Assembly: GCA_020633465.1 (NCBI GenBank)
Contig: JACKDN010000034.1
Location: forward strand, 1-64,000
Origin: Myxococcales bacterium
GTDB lineage: Bacteria; Myxococcota_A; Bradymonadia; UBA7976; UBA1532
Direction of reading: 5' to 3'
DNA length: 64,000 nucleotides
The notes beneath the pieces are model-generated. The model made no database searches and was not told where the DNA came from. It saw only the letters and a program-made list of their open reading frames with translations. Made by a program: the position numbers and the translations under genes. Below, one piece after another: positions 16,617 to 25,637 of the stretch. Each line of letters starts with the position of its first letter. Position 1 is the first letter of the stretch.

Positions 16617-18013
16617 GGGCCCTCCTCGTCGAGCAGCGCGGCGAAGGTGAGATGATCGGCCAGCACGCGCTCGGCGTAGCGTCGCGCGAAGCCGACCGTC
16701 TCGTCGACGAAGCCGTCGCCGTCGGCGCCCAGGGCCGCCCGCACGGCCCCCAGGCCGCGCCCGCCCTCGGCCGTGGGGCCCAGCGCGTGCCCCCGCGCGA
16801 GCAGCCGTCCGGCCACCCGCGCCAGATCGGCCACGTCCTCGGCCGACCACTCGCCCTCGGCCACCTTCTCGGTCAGGCGGTCGAGCGACACGCCGCGCTG
16901 ATAGCGGGTGCGGTGCCGGACGCGGAAGGTCATCGCGCCCACCGTCGCCCAGCCCAGCCAGGGATCGGCGTCCGCCACCTCCTGGAAGGCGCGCTGGCAG
17001 CGCACGGCCCGCTCGCCGTTGTCGACGAAGGGCCGCGACGCCGGCAGCGCGTAGCCGGGGAAGCGCGCGGGATCGGCCACCTCCTTCAGCTCGAGCAGCA
17101 CGTCGTCGTCGACGTCGGGCGTCGGCCCCTCGACCAGCACGTAGTAGCGCAGGCGCGGATAGCTGGCGACGCCGGCGCCCAGGCGCCGCGCCACGTCCTT
17201 GGGCCGCAGGGCGCGCGGCGCGGGCCGGTGCTTCGCGTGCAGCGTCGCGGGGTAGGCCGCCAGCGCGCGGTCGACCAGCCGGCGGACGTCGGCGTCGACC
17301 GGCTCGAGGGCGTCGCCGACGACGCCGGGCATGGGCGGCGCCTCGACCTCGCCCCGCCGCAGGCGCCGCTGCCCGTCCTTCACCCGCGTGTAGTCGTCGA
17401 GGTGCTCGCGGGCGTCGCCGTCCCGCTCGGCGCGGCGCAGCAGATCGTCGACGATGTGGCCGAAGCCCACGCCGCGACGCACCCGCAGCGGCGCCAGGCC
17501 GCGGCCCAGGCGGTCGATCTCGAGGACGTACCCTTCGGCCACGGCGCCGGCCAGCGCCCGCGCGGCGTCGTCGTCCAGCCCGGCCTGCAGCCCCGCGACC
17601 ACGAAGCCCACGGCCAGGCGCCGCACGTCCAGGTGGTAGGGGCCGAAGGTCGCGCCGTCGAAGTCGTTGAACTCCAAGGACATCCGGCCGTCGCCGCGGC
17701 GGAAGGCGCCCAGGTTCTCGGGGTGGGGATCGCCCAGCACCAGCACCCGGCTGGCCGCCGCCGAGCCGAAGCGCGTGGGCATCGCGTCGGGCCGCGCGGC
17801 GTCGGCCAGGTACACCGCCAGCGAGCCGCGCAGGAAGTCGTAGGGGCGGGCGCCCATCTTGCGGAACTTGCCCGCCGTCAGGGCGGGCTCGCGCTCGAGC
17901 AGCGGGCGGTTGTCCTGCACCAGCAGGCTCTGCAGCCAGGCGCGCCGTCCGGCGTCCTCGGCCTGCACGCAGCCGGTCAACAGCACCAGACCCAAAGCGA
18001 AGGCAGTGCGCAT
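16589..18013 (-). CDS. DUF2252-family protein with lipoprotein signal
   Basis: This is a 474-residue member of the DUF2252 family, whose fold resembles aminoglycoside phosphotransferase-like kinases. Family blocks are KFRKMGARPYDFLRGS near residue 49, RVLVLGDPHPENLGAF (the catalytic-loop-like HxEN segment) and EFNDFDGATFGPYHLDVRR. Unusually, it begins with MRTAFALGLVLLTGC, a lipobox with Cys15, so it should be anchored outside the inner membrane, where ATP is absent. It heads an overlapping three-gene operon with the porin-like and lamin-tail genes. A TACAAC box ends eight bases before the ATG, so the message may be leaderless. The biochemical role of DUF2252 is not settled. Confidence 0.85.
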   Translation of the reverse strand: MRTAFALGLVLLTGCVQAEDAGRRAWLQSLLVQDNRPLLEREPALTAGKFRKMGARPYDFLRGSLAVYLADAARPDAMPTRFGSAAASRVLVLGDPHPENLGAFRRGDGRMSLEFNDFDGATFGPYHLDVRRLAVGFVVAGLQAGLDDDAARALAGAVAEGYVLEIDRLGRGLAPLRVRRGVGFGHIVDDLLRRAERDGDAREHLDDYTRVKDGQRRLRRGEVEAPPMPGVVGDALEPVDADVRRLVDRALAAYPATLHAKHRPAPRALRPKDVARRLGAGVASYPRLRYYVLVEGPTPDVDDDVLLELKEVADPARFPGYALPASRPFVDNGERAVRCQRAFQEVADADPWLGWATVGAMTFRVRHRTRYQRGVSLDRLTEKVAEGEWSAEDVADLARVAGRLLARGHALGPTAEGGRGLGAVRAALGADGDGFVDETVGFARRYAERVLADHLTFAALLDEEGPWLGHHPLR

Positions 18014-18080
18014 GCGCCGCGTTGTAGCCGGCGTCGGTGACGGCCCGGCAACAACGCGGCGACGCCTCGTCGGCGGTGCG

Positions 18081-20672
18081 TCACTGCCGCTCGATGGTCA
18101 GCGTGTAGGCGCCGCGGCTGCGCTTGTAGCCGGCCAGATCCTCGGCGCGGTCGACGGGCTGGCCGCCGATCATCAGGTAGACGGTGTCCATCGCGCTCAG
18201 CTCGAGATCGAAGGGCCCGTCCCCCGGCTCCTGACAGGCGCGCTCGAAGCGCGCGCCCGCGTACCGGCAGATGTCGCGGGCGATGACCCACGCGTCGAAG
18301 GGCGCGTCGATCGTCACGCGGTAGGTGCCGTCCGAGGGCGCGGTGAAGACGTGCGACTGCACGCCGGCCAGGTCGGCGACGCAGGTGCCCGCGTCGAGGT
18401 CGATGGCCGTGAAGGTGGCGCCGGCCAGCTGCCAGCGGCCCACGCCGGCGCGCTGCGGGTTGACGTCGATGACGTCCGTACCCTCGACGCAGGCGTCGAG
18501 CGGCGCGGGATCCGCGCAGGTGGTCTGCTCGTCCTCGACCACGCAGGCCAGCCCCGCGGCGCAGCGATCCAGGCCCAGCCCGGCGTCGCAGGCGCCGCCG
18601 GCGGCGATCTCGGGCGGCGCCTCGAAGGCCACCACCCGCGCCTCGCTGCCCTCGAGCGTGTTGTCGAACACCAGCACCACCAGGCTCTGCGCGCGCTCGA
18701 GGCCCGGGCCGTTCACCGGGCCCGACCAGCTGCCGGCGAAGGTGCCGTCGTTGTAGGTCAGGGTGTCGAACTCGACGTCGAAGATGTCCTCGCCCCCCAC
18801 CTCGACCAGGTTCTGGTTGCCGTCGACGAAGGCGTAGCGCAGCACGATGAGATCGGCGTTGGCGTCGGTGCCCGACACCTCGATGCCCAGGGTGCGGTTC
18901 GTGCGGTCGAGATAGGCGCGGGCCTGCTCGACGACCGGCACGTCGACCGCCGCGCAGGTGCCCTGCTCGGCGCCGTCGGCGGCGTAGCACTGCTGGGCGC
19001 CGGGGCAGCGGTCGAGCACCGCGCGCGGATCGCAGGCCCCGTCGGCCTCGGGCTGGGGCGCGAAGTCGATCTCGACGCGGGGGCTCTCGAGGTCCTGCTG
19101 GTCGACCAGGAACAGGCTCAGCCCGACGGCCTCGGGGAAGTCCTCGAGCCCCGCGAGGCGGCGGGCGATGAAGTCGGTCTGGCCCAGCAGCGCCTCGCCC
19201 AGGTTGGCGTACAGGATGGTGTCGCCGCTCTGCACGTCGTAGACGATCGGCTCGCCCTCGGCGTCGAGCAGCTCGAAGCCGATGGCGGTGACGTCGCGCC
19301 CGGCGTCGCGGCCGCGCACCCACAGGCCGACGAGCCCCGTCTGGTCGTCGCGCAGGGCGCGCGCCTCGAGGATCTCGGGCGGGCTGGCCAGGGCGCAGGT
19401 CGACTCGCCAGCCTCCGCGTCGAAGTTGCACAGCAGATCGCCGGCGCACGCCTGGCGCACGTCGATGCTGCAGGGCTCGCCCACGCCCACCGGCGCCAGG
19501 GGCAGCGCGCGCAGATCCAGCGTCGCGGGCGCGCCGGCGTAGGGCCGAGCGACGGCGTAGAGCACGTCGCCCTCTTCGATCTCCTCGCCCAGCAGGGCGC
19601 CGAAGCCGTCGGTGTCGTCGTCGCACTGGGTCTCGGCGCCGATCGCCGGGCAGTCGTCCCACAGCGACAGCACGGTGTCGTAGTCGGTGGCGAAGGTGTC
19701 CGACGACACCAGCCACACGGCGGTCTCGGGCACGCGCAGCGCGAAGACCTGACCCGAGCGCAGGCCGCCGCACTGGCTGGCCGGCAGGCCGTCGGAGGAC
19801 GGGACGTCGATCCGGACGCTGTAGACGCCTTCCTCGTTGATCTCGGCCTCGGCGAAGAAGTCGATCAGGTTGGGCGCGTCGGCGCAGGCCAGCGGCGGCG
19901 CGCCGCCCATGCCGCCCATGCCGGGCTCCCCGCCCATGCCGGGCTCGCCGCCCATGCCTGGCTCGCCGCCCATGCCGGGCTCGCCGCCCATGCCGGGCTC
20001 GCCGCCCATGCCGGGCTCGCCGCCCATGCCGCCGACGCCCGGCGCGCCGCCCATGCCCGGCTCACCGCCGGCGCCCGGCTCACCGCCCGCGCCCGGCTCA
20101 CCGCCGGCGCCTGGCTCACCGCCAGCGCCCGGCTCACCGCCCATGCCTGGCTCACCGCCGGCGCCCAGCTCGCCACCGGCGCCCGGCTCACCGCCCATGC
20201 CTGGCTCACCGCCGGCGCCCAGCTCACCGCCGGCGCCCAGCTCACCGCCCATGCCCGGCTCACCGCCGGCGCCCGGCTGGCCACCGGCGCCCGGCTCGCC
20301 GCCGACGCCCGGCTCACCGCCGGCGCCCGGCTCGCCGCCGACGCCCGGCTGGCCACCGGCGCCCGGCTCACCGCCGGCCCCAGGCTGGCCGCCCATGCCG
20401 GGCACGCCGCCCGCGCCCGGCTCGCCGCCCTGCCCGGGATCGCCGCCCGCGCCGACGCCGGCGTCCCCCGCCGGCGCGCAGCTGCACGCCCCGAAGGTGC
20501 CGTTCTCGGTGCACACCTGCGTGCCCTGGCCCCCGCCGGCGCAGCTGCACTGCGCCGTCTGTCCCGCGACGCAGGCGTTGTTGCCCCCGCCGCCGCTGCC
20601 GCCCGGGCAGCCCCAAAGCAGCGCGGCCATCGCCGCTACGCCCCACAGTCTGGTGTCGAATCGCTGGTTCAT
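18081..20672 (-). CDS. Large lipoprotein with Gly-Gly-x-Pro-Gly linker and PPC-like domains
   Basis: This is an 863-residue predicted lipoprotein (lipobox LLWGC, Cys22). A small cysteine-rich module (NACVAGQTAQCSCAGGG...) precedes about 190 residues of GGEPGA/GGEPGM hexapeptides, residues about 71-260. The remainder contains at least two domains resembling bacterial pre-peptidase C-terminal (PPC) beta-sandwiches: one after CADAPNLIDFFAEAEI and one at the C-terminus around VFTAPSDGTYRVTIDAP. The cysteine-containing segments between them look like repeats of one module (CDPRAVLDRCPGAQQC, CDAGLGLDRCAAGLAC). The start at 20672 has GGGGAG upstream. It is probably a cell-surface display or binding protein (inference); no catalytic domain is seen. 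Confidence 0.82.
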   Translation of the reverse strand: MNQRFDTRLWGVAAMAALLWGCPGGSGGGGNNACVAGQTAQCSCAGGGQGTQVCTENGTFGACSCAPAGDAGVGAGGDPGQGGEPGAGGVPGMGGQPGAGGEPGAGGQPGVGGEPGAGGEPGVGGEPGAGGQPGAGGEPGMGGELGAGGELGAGGEPGMGGEPGAGGELGAGGEPGMGGEPGAGGEPGAGGEPGAGGEPGAGGEPGMGGAPGVGGMGGEPGMGGEPGMGGEPGMGGEPGMGGEPGMGGEPGMGGMGGAPPLACADAPNLIDFFAEAEINEEGVYSVRIDVPSSDGLPASQCGGLRSGQVFALRVPETAVWLVSSDTFATDYDTVLSLWDDCPAIGAETQCDDDTDGFGALLGEEIEEGDVLYAVARPYAGAPATLDLRALPLAPVGVGEPCSIDVRQACAGDLLCNFDAEAGESTCALASPPEILEARALRDDQTGLVGLWVRGRDAGRDVTAIGFELLDAEGEPIVYDVQSGDTILYANLGEALLGQTDFIARRLAGLEDFPEAVGLSLFLVDQQDLESPRVEIDFAPQPEADGACDPRAVLDRCPGAQQCYAADGAEQGTCAAVDVPVVEQARAYLDRTNRTLGIEVSGTDANADLIVLRYAFVDGNQNLVEVGGEDIFDVEFDTLTYNDGTFAGSWSGPVNGPGLERAQSLVVLVFDNTLEGSEARVVAFEAPPEIAAGGACDAGLGLDRCAAGLACVVEDEQTTCADPAPLDACVEGTDVIDVNPQRAGVGRWQLAGATFTAIDLDAGTCVADLAGVQSHVFTAPSDGTYRVTIDAPFDAWVIARDICRYAGARFERACQEPGDGPFDLELSAMDTVYLMIGGQPVDRAEDLAGYKRSRGAYTLTIERQ
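19892..20460 (-). repeat. Long array of Gly-Gly-x-Pro-Gly coding repeats
   Basis: About 30 degenerate 18-bp units on the minus strand encode GG(E/Q)PG(A/M/V). Near the 19920-20020 end the units are almost identical (GGEPGM), suggesting recent expansion by slippage or unequal recombination. The rest are more mixed. Confidence 0.85.
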
Positions 20673-20751
20673 GGCTCTCCCCGAGGCTCGTCGAACGCGG
20701 GGATGGTACCGATGACGGCCGGTCGACGCACGCGCCGAGGCCGTCGGGCCG

Positions 20752-22131
20752 TCAGCGCACCTCGCCGTAGCGCTCCAGCTTGCGGTACAGCGTCTTGCGA
20801 TCCACCTGCAGGATCTCGGCGGCGCGGCTCTTGTTGCCCTCGGTCAGCTCGAGCACGTGCAGGATGTACCGCCGCTCGAGCGATTCGAGCGGCTCGAGCG
20901 CCTCGGCGTCCATCGCGAAGCCGCCGGGGCTCGCCACGTGCCTGGGCGTCACGACCTCGTCGGGCAGATCCTCGACGTCGACGCGGTGCCCCCGGCACAA
21001 GGCCACCGCGCGCTCCATCGCGTTCTCGAGCTCGCGCACGTTGCCCGGCCAGCGATAGCTCATCAGCCGTCCGACCGCGCCGGGCGTCAGCCCCTCGACC
21101 GGCGATCCGTAGCGCGCCGCGAAGCGCTCGACGAAGCGCTGGGCCAGCAACAGCACGTCGTCGCCGCGCGCCCGCAGCGGCGGCGTCGTGATGCGCACCA
21201 CGTTGACGCGGTAGAACAGGTCGTCGCGGAAGCGCCGCGCCGCCACCTCGGCCTCGAGATCGCGGTTGGTCGCGGCCACCAGCCGCACGTCGAAGGCCAC
21301 CTCGCGGGTGGCGCCCACCGGCCGCACCTTGCGCTCCTGCAGCGCTCGCAGCAGCTTGGCCTGCGTGCCCAGCGAGAGCTCGCCGATCTCGTCGAGCAGC
21401 AGCGTCCCGCCGTCGGCCTGCACGAACAGACCCACGTGATCCTCGGTGGCGCCGGTGAAGGCCCCGCGCGCGTGCCCGAACAGCTCGCTCTCGAGCAGGG
21501 TCTCGGGCATCGCCGCGCAGTTGATCGCCACGAAGCGCCCCCGGTGGCGGCGCCCCTGCTGGTGCAGCGCGCGCGCCACCAGCTCCTTCCCGGTGCCGCT
21601 CTCGCCGGTCACCATCACCGACACGTCGGTGGGCGCCAGCCGCTCGACCATGTCGAACAGCCGCCGCATCGCCGGGCTGCGCCCCACCATGCCGCCCACC
21701 TCGGCGATCTCGCGCACGGCGGCCGGCAGCTGCTCGGCGCGCAAGGTCAGGCGGTGCTGCCGGATGGCCTTGTGCAGCACCTCGAACAGGTGGTCGAAGG
21801 GCGCCACCGACGAGGCCACGTCGCAGGCGCCCGCCCGCAGCGCGCCCAGGGCCGCCTGCGCGTCGACGTCGTCGCACAGCACGATGACCGGCAGCGCCGG
21901 GCGCCCGTCGACCAGCGCGTGGCACAGCGCGAGGCCGTCGGCCTCGCCGACCAGGTGCAGCGCCACCAGCACGGCGTCCACGTCGCCCGCCACCACCCGG
22001 GCCGCCGCCGCGCTGGCGTCGGCGCAGGGGCGCGCGGTGAAGTCGGCCCGGGCGTCCAGCGCGGCCCGCAGCCGCTCGCGGCGCGTCGTCATCGGATCGA
22101 CGAGCAGGACGCGGGCGGGGGGATCGAGCAC
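20752..22131 (-). CDS. NtrC-type sigma-54 activator with degenerate receiver domain
   Basis: This is a 459-residue regulator with receiver, AAA+ and Fis-type DNA-binding domains. The AAA+ part is complete: Walker A GESGTGKE at residues 176-183, the sigma-54 contact loop GAFTGA, and Walker B GGTLLLDEIGEL. The C-terminal helix-turn-helix is NKSRAAEILQVDRKTLYRKL. The receiver (about 1-125) is unusual. The phosphoacceptor Asp is Ala57 (VLVALHLVG), the conserved Thr/Ser is Cys86, and the Lys is Ala110 (SVAPFD). It therefore should not be controlled by ordinary phosphorylation. The GTG at 22131 is chosen because GGAGGT lies five bases upstream. No partner histidine kinase is adjacent. Confidence 0.9.
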   Translation of the reverse strand: MLDPPARVLLVDPMTTRRERLRAALDARADFTARPCADASAAAARVVAGDVDAVLVALHLVGEADGLALCHALVDGRPALPVIVLCDDVDAQAALGALRAGACDVASSVAPFDHLFEVLHKAIRQHRLTLRAEQLPAAVREIAEVGGMVGRSPAMRRLFDMVERLAPTDVSVMVTGESGTGKELVARALHQQGRRHRGRFVAINCAAMPETLLESELFGHARGAFTGATEDHVGLFVQADGGTLLLDEIGELSLGTQAKLLRALQERKVRPVGATREVAFDVRLVAATNRDLEAEVAARRFRDDLFYRVNVVRITTPPLRARGDDVLLLAQRFVERFAARYGSPVEGLTPGAVGRLMSYRWPGNVRELENAMERAVALCRGHRVDVEDLPDEVVTPRHVASPGGFAMDAEALEPLESLERRYILHVLELTEGNKSRAAEILQVDRKTLYRKLERYGEVR

Positions 22132-22181
22132 GGGACCTCCGGACGGCCGGTGCGACACTATACGCGGTTCGGACGCGCGGG

Positions 22182-23900
22182 TCAGCCGCCCGCGCCCGCG
22201 CGCAGCCGCGCGAGGGCCTCGCTGGGCAGCGTGAACCAGCGCAGAGACTGGAAGTCGGCGTTGAGGTCCGGGTCGTCCGCCTCGGCGAAGCGGCGCGCCG
22301 CGTCGTCGAACAGCGCGCGGGCCTCGCCCAGGTAGTCGGCCAGCGCGGCCTCGGGCTCGGTGGCGTGGCGGCTGCGGTAGGACATGCGGCCGCCGGCGTA
22401 GCGGACGTCGTGCAGGCGCATCGGCTGGAAGGCGCGCTCGCCCCGGTGCTGCCACAGGCCGGTGTCGGGGCAGAAGCGGTAGTCGGGCAGCAGGCGCCAG
22501 CCGTGGGTGGCCACGAGCTCCAGCGCCTCGAGCACGTACTCGAAGGACGCCCGGCTGATGAAGTAGTTGAAGTTCACCCGCACCCAGCCCGGCTTGACGC
22601 CCTCGCAGCCGCGCAGGATCTCGCGCTCGAAGGCGCGCGAGCGGGTGAGATCGATGCCCAGCAGGCGGTGGCCGTAGGGCCCGGCGCACGAGCAGCCGCC
22701 GCGCGCCTGAATGCCGAACAGATCGTTCAGCAGCGCGACGACGAAGTTGTGGTGCAGGAAGCGGTCGTCGCCGTCGCGCACCATCAACGAGACGATCGAC
22801 AGGCGCCAGGCCTCGGCGTTGCCCAGCACCCGCAGGTCGGGGTGGGCGCGCCAACGCTCGATGGCCTGGCGGATGAAGCCGTGCTCGCGCGCGCGGATGA
22901 GCGGCACGCCGACGGCGTCCTTCAGCTGGAAGACCAGGCCGGCGCGGATGGAGCCGATGATCGCCGGCGTGCCGCCCTCTTCGCGGTGCACCGGATCGTC
23001 CAAATAGACGTGCTCGGCGCTGCTGACGTAGGCCACCGTGCCGCCGCCGGGCGCGGTGGGCACGCGGTTCTGCAGCAGCGCGCGCTTCACCACCAGCACG
23101 CCGGGCGTGCCCGGGCCGCCGATGAACTTGTGGGGCGAGAGGAACAGGGCGTCTTTGTAGACGCGATCACCGTCGGGGCGGTCGTCCGCCATGTTCATCT
23201 CGATCTTCACGTAGGGCCCCGCCGCCGCGAAGTCCCAGAACGACAGCGCCCCGTGGCGGTGCAGCAGGGCCGACACCGCGCGGGTGTCGGTGCCGATGCC
23301 GGTGACGTTGCTGGCCGCCGAGAAGCTGCCGATCTTCAGCGGCCGGTCGGCGTAGCGCACGAGCGCCGCCTCGAGCAGCGCCAGGTCGACGTGCCCGTCG
23401 GCGTCCTCGTCGATGACCACGGTCTCGGCGATCGACTCGCGCCAGGGCAGCTCGTTGCTGTGGTGCTCGTAGGGGCCGATGAACACCACCGGGCGCTTCT
23501 CGGGCGGGATCTGGGCCGAGAAGCCGTAGGTGTCGTCCAGATCGCGGGGGATGCGCAGGTTGAGGACGTCGATCAGCTTGTTGACCGCCGCCGTCGCGCC
23601 CGAGCCGCAGAACAGCACGACGTCGCGCTCGTCGGCGCCGACCGCGCGGGCGATGATCTGCCGCGCGTCCTCGCGGAAGCGGGTGGTCTGCAGCCCGGTG
23701 CCCGACGACTCGGTGTGCGTGTTGGCGTACAGCGGCATGACCTCGTGCCGCACGAAGTCCTCGATGAAGGCGAGCGATCGCCCGGACGCTGTGTAGTCGC
23801 AATAGACCACCCGGCGCAGGCCGTAGGGGCCCGCGATGGCGGTGTCTTCACCGATGATCGCGTTGCGGATGGTCTCGACGAGGCGTTCGGCGTCTTCCAC
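22182..23900 (-). CDS. Class V aminotransferase / cysteine-desulfurase-like PLP enzyme
   Basis: This is a 572-residue PLP enzyme of fold type I. The lysine that binds PLP is in LSPHKFIGGPGTPG. Other family marks are YCDYTASGRSL near the N-terminus, TESSGTGLQTTRFRED, FCGSGATAAVNKLID, GPYEHHSNELPWRES and the cofactor-aspartate region SFWDFAAAGPYVK. It is longer than IscS/SufS, by an N-terminal piece and about 130 C-terminal residues. A CSCAG motif (GGCSCAGPYGH) could carry a mobile cysteine as in desulfurases. The GTG at 23900 has GGGAGGA upstream. The real substrate, cysteine or another amino acid, cannot be set from sequence alone. Confidence 0.85.
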   Translation of the reverse strand: MEDAERLVETIRNAIIGEDTAIAGPYGLRRVVYCDYTASGRSLAFIEDFVRHEVMPLYANTHTESSGTGLQTTRFREDARQIIARAVGADERDVVLFCGSGATAAVNKLIDVLNLRIPRDLDDTYGFSAQIPPEKRPVVFIGPYEHHSNELPWRESIAETVVIDEDADGHVDLALLEAALVRYADRPLKIGSFSAASNVTGIGTDTRAVSALLHRHGALSFWDFAAAGPYVKIEMNMADDRPDGDRVYKDALFLSPHKFIGGPGTPGVLVVKRALLQNRVPTAPGGGTVAYVSSAEHVYLDDPVHREEGGTPAIIGSIRAGLVFQLKDAVGVPLIRAREHGFIRQAIERWRAHPDLRVLGNAEAWRLSIVSLMVRDGDDRFLHHNFVVALLNDLFGIQARGGCSCAGPYGHRLLGIDLTRSRAFEREILRGCEGVKPGWVRVNFNYFISRASFEYVLEALELVATHGWRLLPDYRFCPDTGLWQHRGERAFQPMRLHDVRYAGGRMSYRSRHATEPEAALADYLGEARALFDDAARRFAEADDPDLNADFQSLRWFTLPSEALARLRAGAGG

Positions 23901-23953
23901 GGATCCTCCCGGTCGGGCGGCACAGTGTAGACCATCGTGGGGCGCGCGGTGTG

Positions 23954-24649
23954 TCAGCGCAGGTCGCGCAGGCGGGGCGGGACGGCGTCCGCGCGCGCGA
24001 AGCGCAGCTCGGCGCTGACGCGCGGGCGCGACATCGTGGGGGTGGCGTGGGTGGCGTGCAGCAGGGCGCCGCCGAAGATCAGGGCGTCGCCCGCGGCGAG
24101 GGCGGGCGCGTGGTCGGCGACGCGCGGGCGGGCCAGCTCGGCGGGCGTCAGCAGGCGATCGGGCGCCGCGTCCATCCAGCACAGGCCGGGCGCGTCGACG
24201 CCACAATCGCCGAGGGGGATCCAGGCGGTCAGCAGCGGCGCCAGGGCGTCGGGCGCGGCCGGATTCCCCTGCGCGAAGTCGAAGGCGAGGGCGCCGTCCT
24301 GGTGCCAGCTGTGCGGGGCGTGCCAGGACGGGCGCTCGGCCGGGGGCCGCTGACGGCGCAGCCAGCACGCGCGGCCGAGGGGCACCAGCGGGGCGCCGGC
24401 GAGGGCCGCGACCGGACCGTCGAGCGCCTCGGCGAACGCGGCGAGCGTGTCGGGCAGCGCCGCCAGCCCCACCGACGAGGCGGTGGGCACCCAGGGCACG
24501 CCCGGCGGCAGCACGTCGCCCGCGGAGAACGGGCCGACCGCGGCGATGCGGTCGTCGAGGCGGGCGAACAGGTCGGCGGCGTCGCGCGCGGCGCGCGCCA
24601 CCACCGCGGCGGGCACCGCGCCGCGCAGGCGCCGCACGCCGTCGATCAT
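23954..24649 (-). CDS. Phytanoyl-CoA-dioxygenase-like 2OG/Fe(II) oxygenase
   Basis: This is a 231-residue protein of the PhyH-like 2-oxoglutarate/Fe(II) dioxygenase group, which hydroxylates small molecules. The iron triad is visible as HxD in HSWHQDGAL and the distal His in GALLHATHATPTMSRPR, followed by the Arg that binds 2-oxoglutarate. The length is typical of small PhyH members. Its ATG overlaps the TAA of the upstream lipoprotein gene (TAATG), so the two are co-translated. The aminotransferase gene lies just downstream on the same strand, which suggests, but does not prove, a small amino-acid-modifying set. Substrate unknown. Confidence 0.83.
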   Translation of the reverse strand: MIDGVRRLRGAVPAAVVARAARDAADLFARLDDRIAAVGPFSAGDVLPPGVPWVPTASSVGLAALPDTLAAFAEALDGPVAALAGAPLVPLGRACWLRRQRPPAERPSWHAPHSWHQDGALAFDFAQGNPAAPDALAPLLTAWIPLGDCGVDAPGLCWMDAAPDRLLTPAELARPRVADHAPALAAGDALIFGGALLHATHATPTMSRPRVSAELRFARADAVPPRLRDLR

Positions 24650-25440
24650 TACTGCACCGTGACCATCTGATCCGGCGCGCAGCGGCCCGCCAGCAGCCCG
24701 CTCAGCGCGCCCAGCGAGGACGACAGCGCCGTGTCGAAGTCGCTCACCCGCTCGACCGCGCACAGGCTGACGGTGTAGGTGCCCGCCTCGGGGAACACGT
24801 CGACGCCCAGCTCGAGGCTGCCGCCCTTCTTCAGGCGCCCCCACTTCGAGCCGTCGAACTCGGGGTGTGACAGGTCGAAGGTGGTGTAGGTGATCGCGCC
24901 CTCGGCGTCGCGCACGGTCAAGAGCGCCCAGCGCTCGGCCGGCGCCCAGCGCACCTTCGCCAGGTCGCCGGCCACCGCGGGCGCCTCGGTGAACTCGAAG
25001 CTGACCGCGTCGTCGGGCGCGTCGATCACGCCCACGAAGGCGTCGCCGGCGCGATCGCCCGCCACGTCGGGGTCGTCCAGATCGAAGCGGAACTGATAGG
25101 TGGCGCCGGGGCTGTACTTCAGGCCCGCCGCGCGGGCGCTGTCGACCACGTAGTGCCCCGACTCGGCGGCCGTGAGCCCGATGGGCGCGTCGGTGCCCAT
25201 GCGGACGGTCGGGCTCGCGACGCCGTCCACGAAGCGGACGTCGCGGTCGTTCGTCGAGATGACGACGAGGCGGGCGCCGACGGCGCCGTCGGGGCGCTCG
25301 AGCAGCAGGCCCAGGGCCTGAACGGGTGAGGTGAGGGTCTCGTTGGACTCCTTGCTGCCGCAGCCCCCCTTGGCGCCGGGCAGCAGGACGAAGGCCGCCA
25401 GGACGGCGGCGAGGCGCAGGGCGGAGCGAGAGACGTTCAT
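24649..25440 (-). CDS. Hypothetical lipoprotein
   Basis: This is a 263-residue protein of unknown function. The N-terminus is a signal sequence with a cysteine shortly after the hydrophobic core (LLPGAKGGCGSKES), most likely a lipobox with Gly-Gly before the Cys. The body is beta-rich, with repeated strands such as ARLVVISTNDRDVRFV, YQFRFDLDDPDVAG and GTYTVSLCAVERV, suggesting one or two Ig-like or jelly-roll domains (inference). GGAGG lies upstream of the ATG at 25440. The stop overlaps the dioxygenase start. It is divergent from the M1-like peptidase gene at 25638. Confidence 0.75.
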   Translation of the reverse strand: MNVSRSALRLAAVLAAFVLLPGAKGGCGSKESNETLTSPVQALGLLLERPDGAVGARLVVISTNDRDVRFVDGVASPTVRMGTDAPIGLTAAESGHYVVDSARAAGLKYSPGATYQFRFDLDDPDVAGDRAGDAFVGVIDAPDDAVSFEFTEAPAVAGDLAKVRWAPAERWALLTVRDAEGAITYTTFDLSHPEFDGSKWGRLKKGGSLELGVDVFPEAGTYTVSLCAVERVSDFDTALSSSLGALSGLLAGRCAPDQMVTVQ

Positions 25441-25637
25441 GGCATCCTCCAGTCGTTTCGTCGGACGCGCCCCCCGTGTGCAGTGGGCGTGCCACGTCGC
25501 CGGCGGAATGAGACCGGGCGAGGGCCCGATTGTTCACGGGGCCGTCGACGCCGCGCGACGCCGCCCCCGTGAACGCGGGGATACACTCGGGCGGGCCGTC
25601 CGTCCACTTCGAGACGGCGAGGGACGAGGGGGATGCC

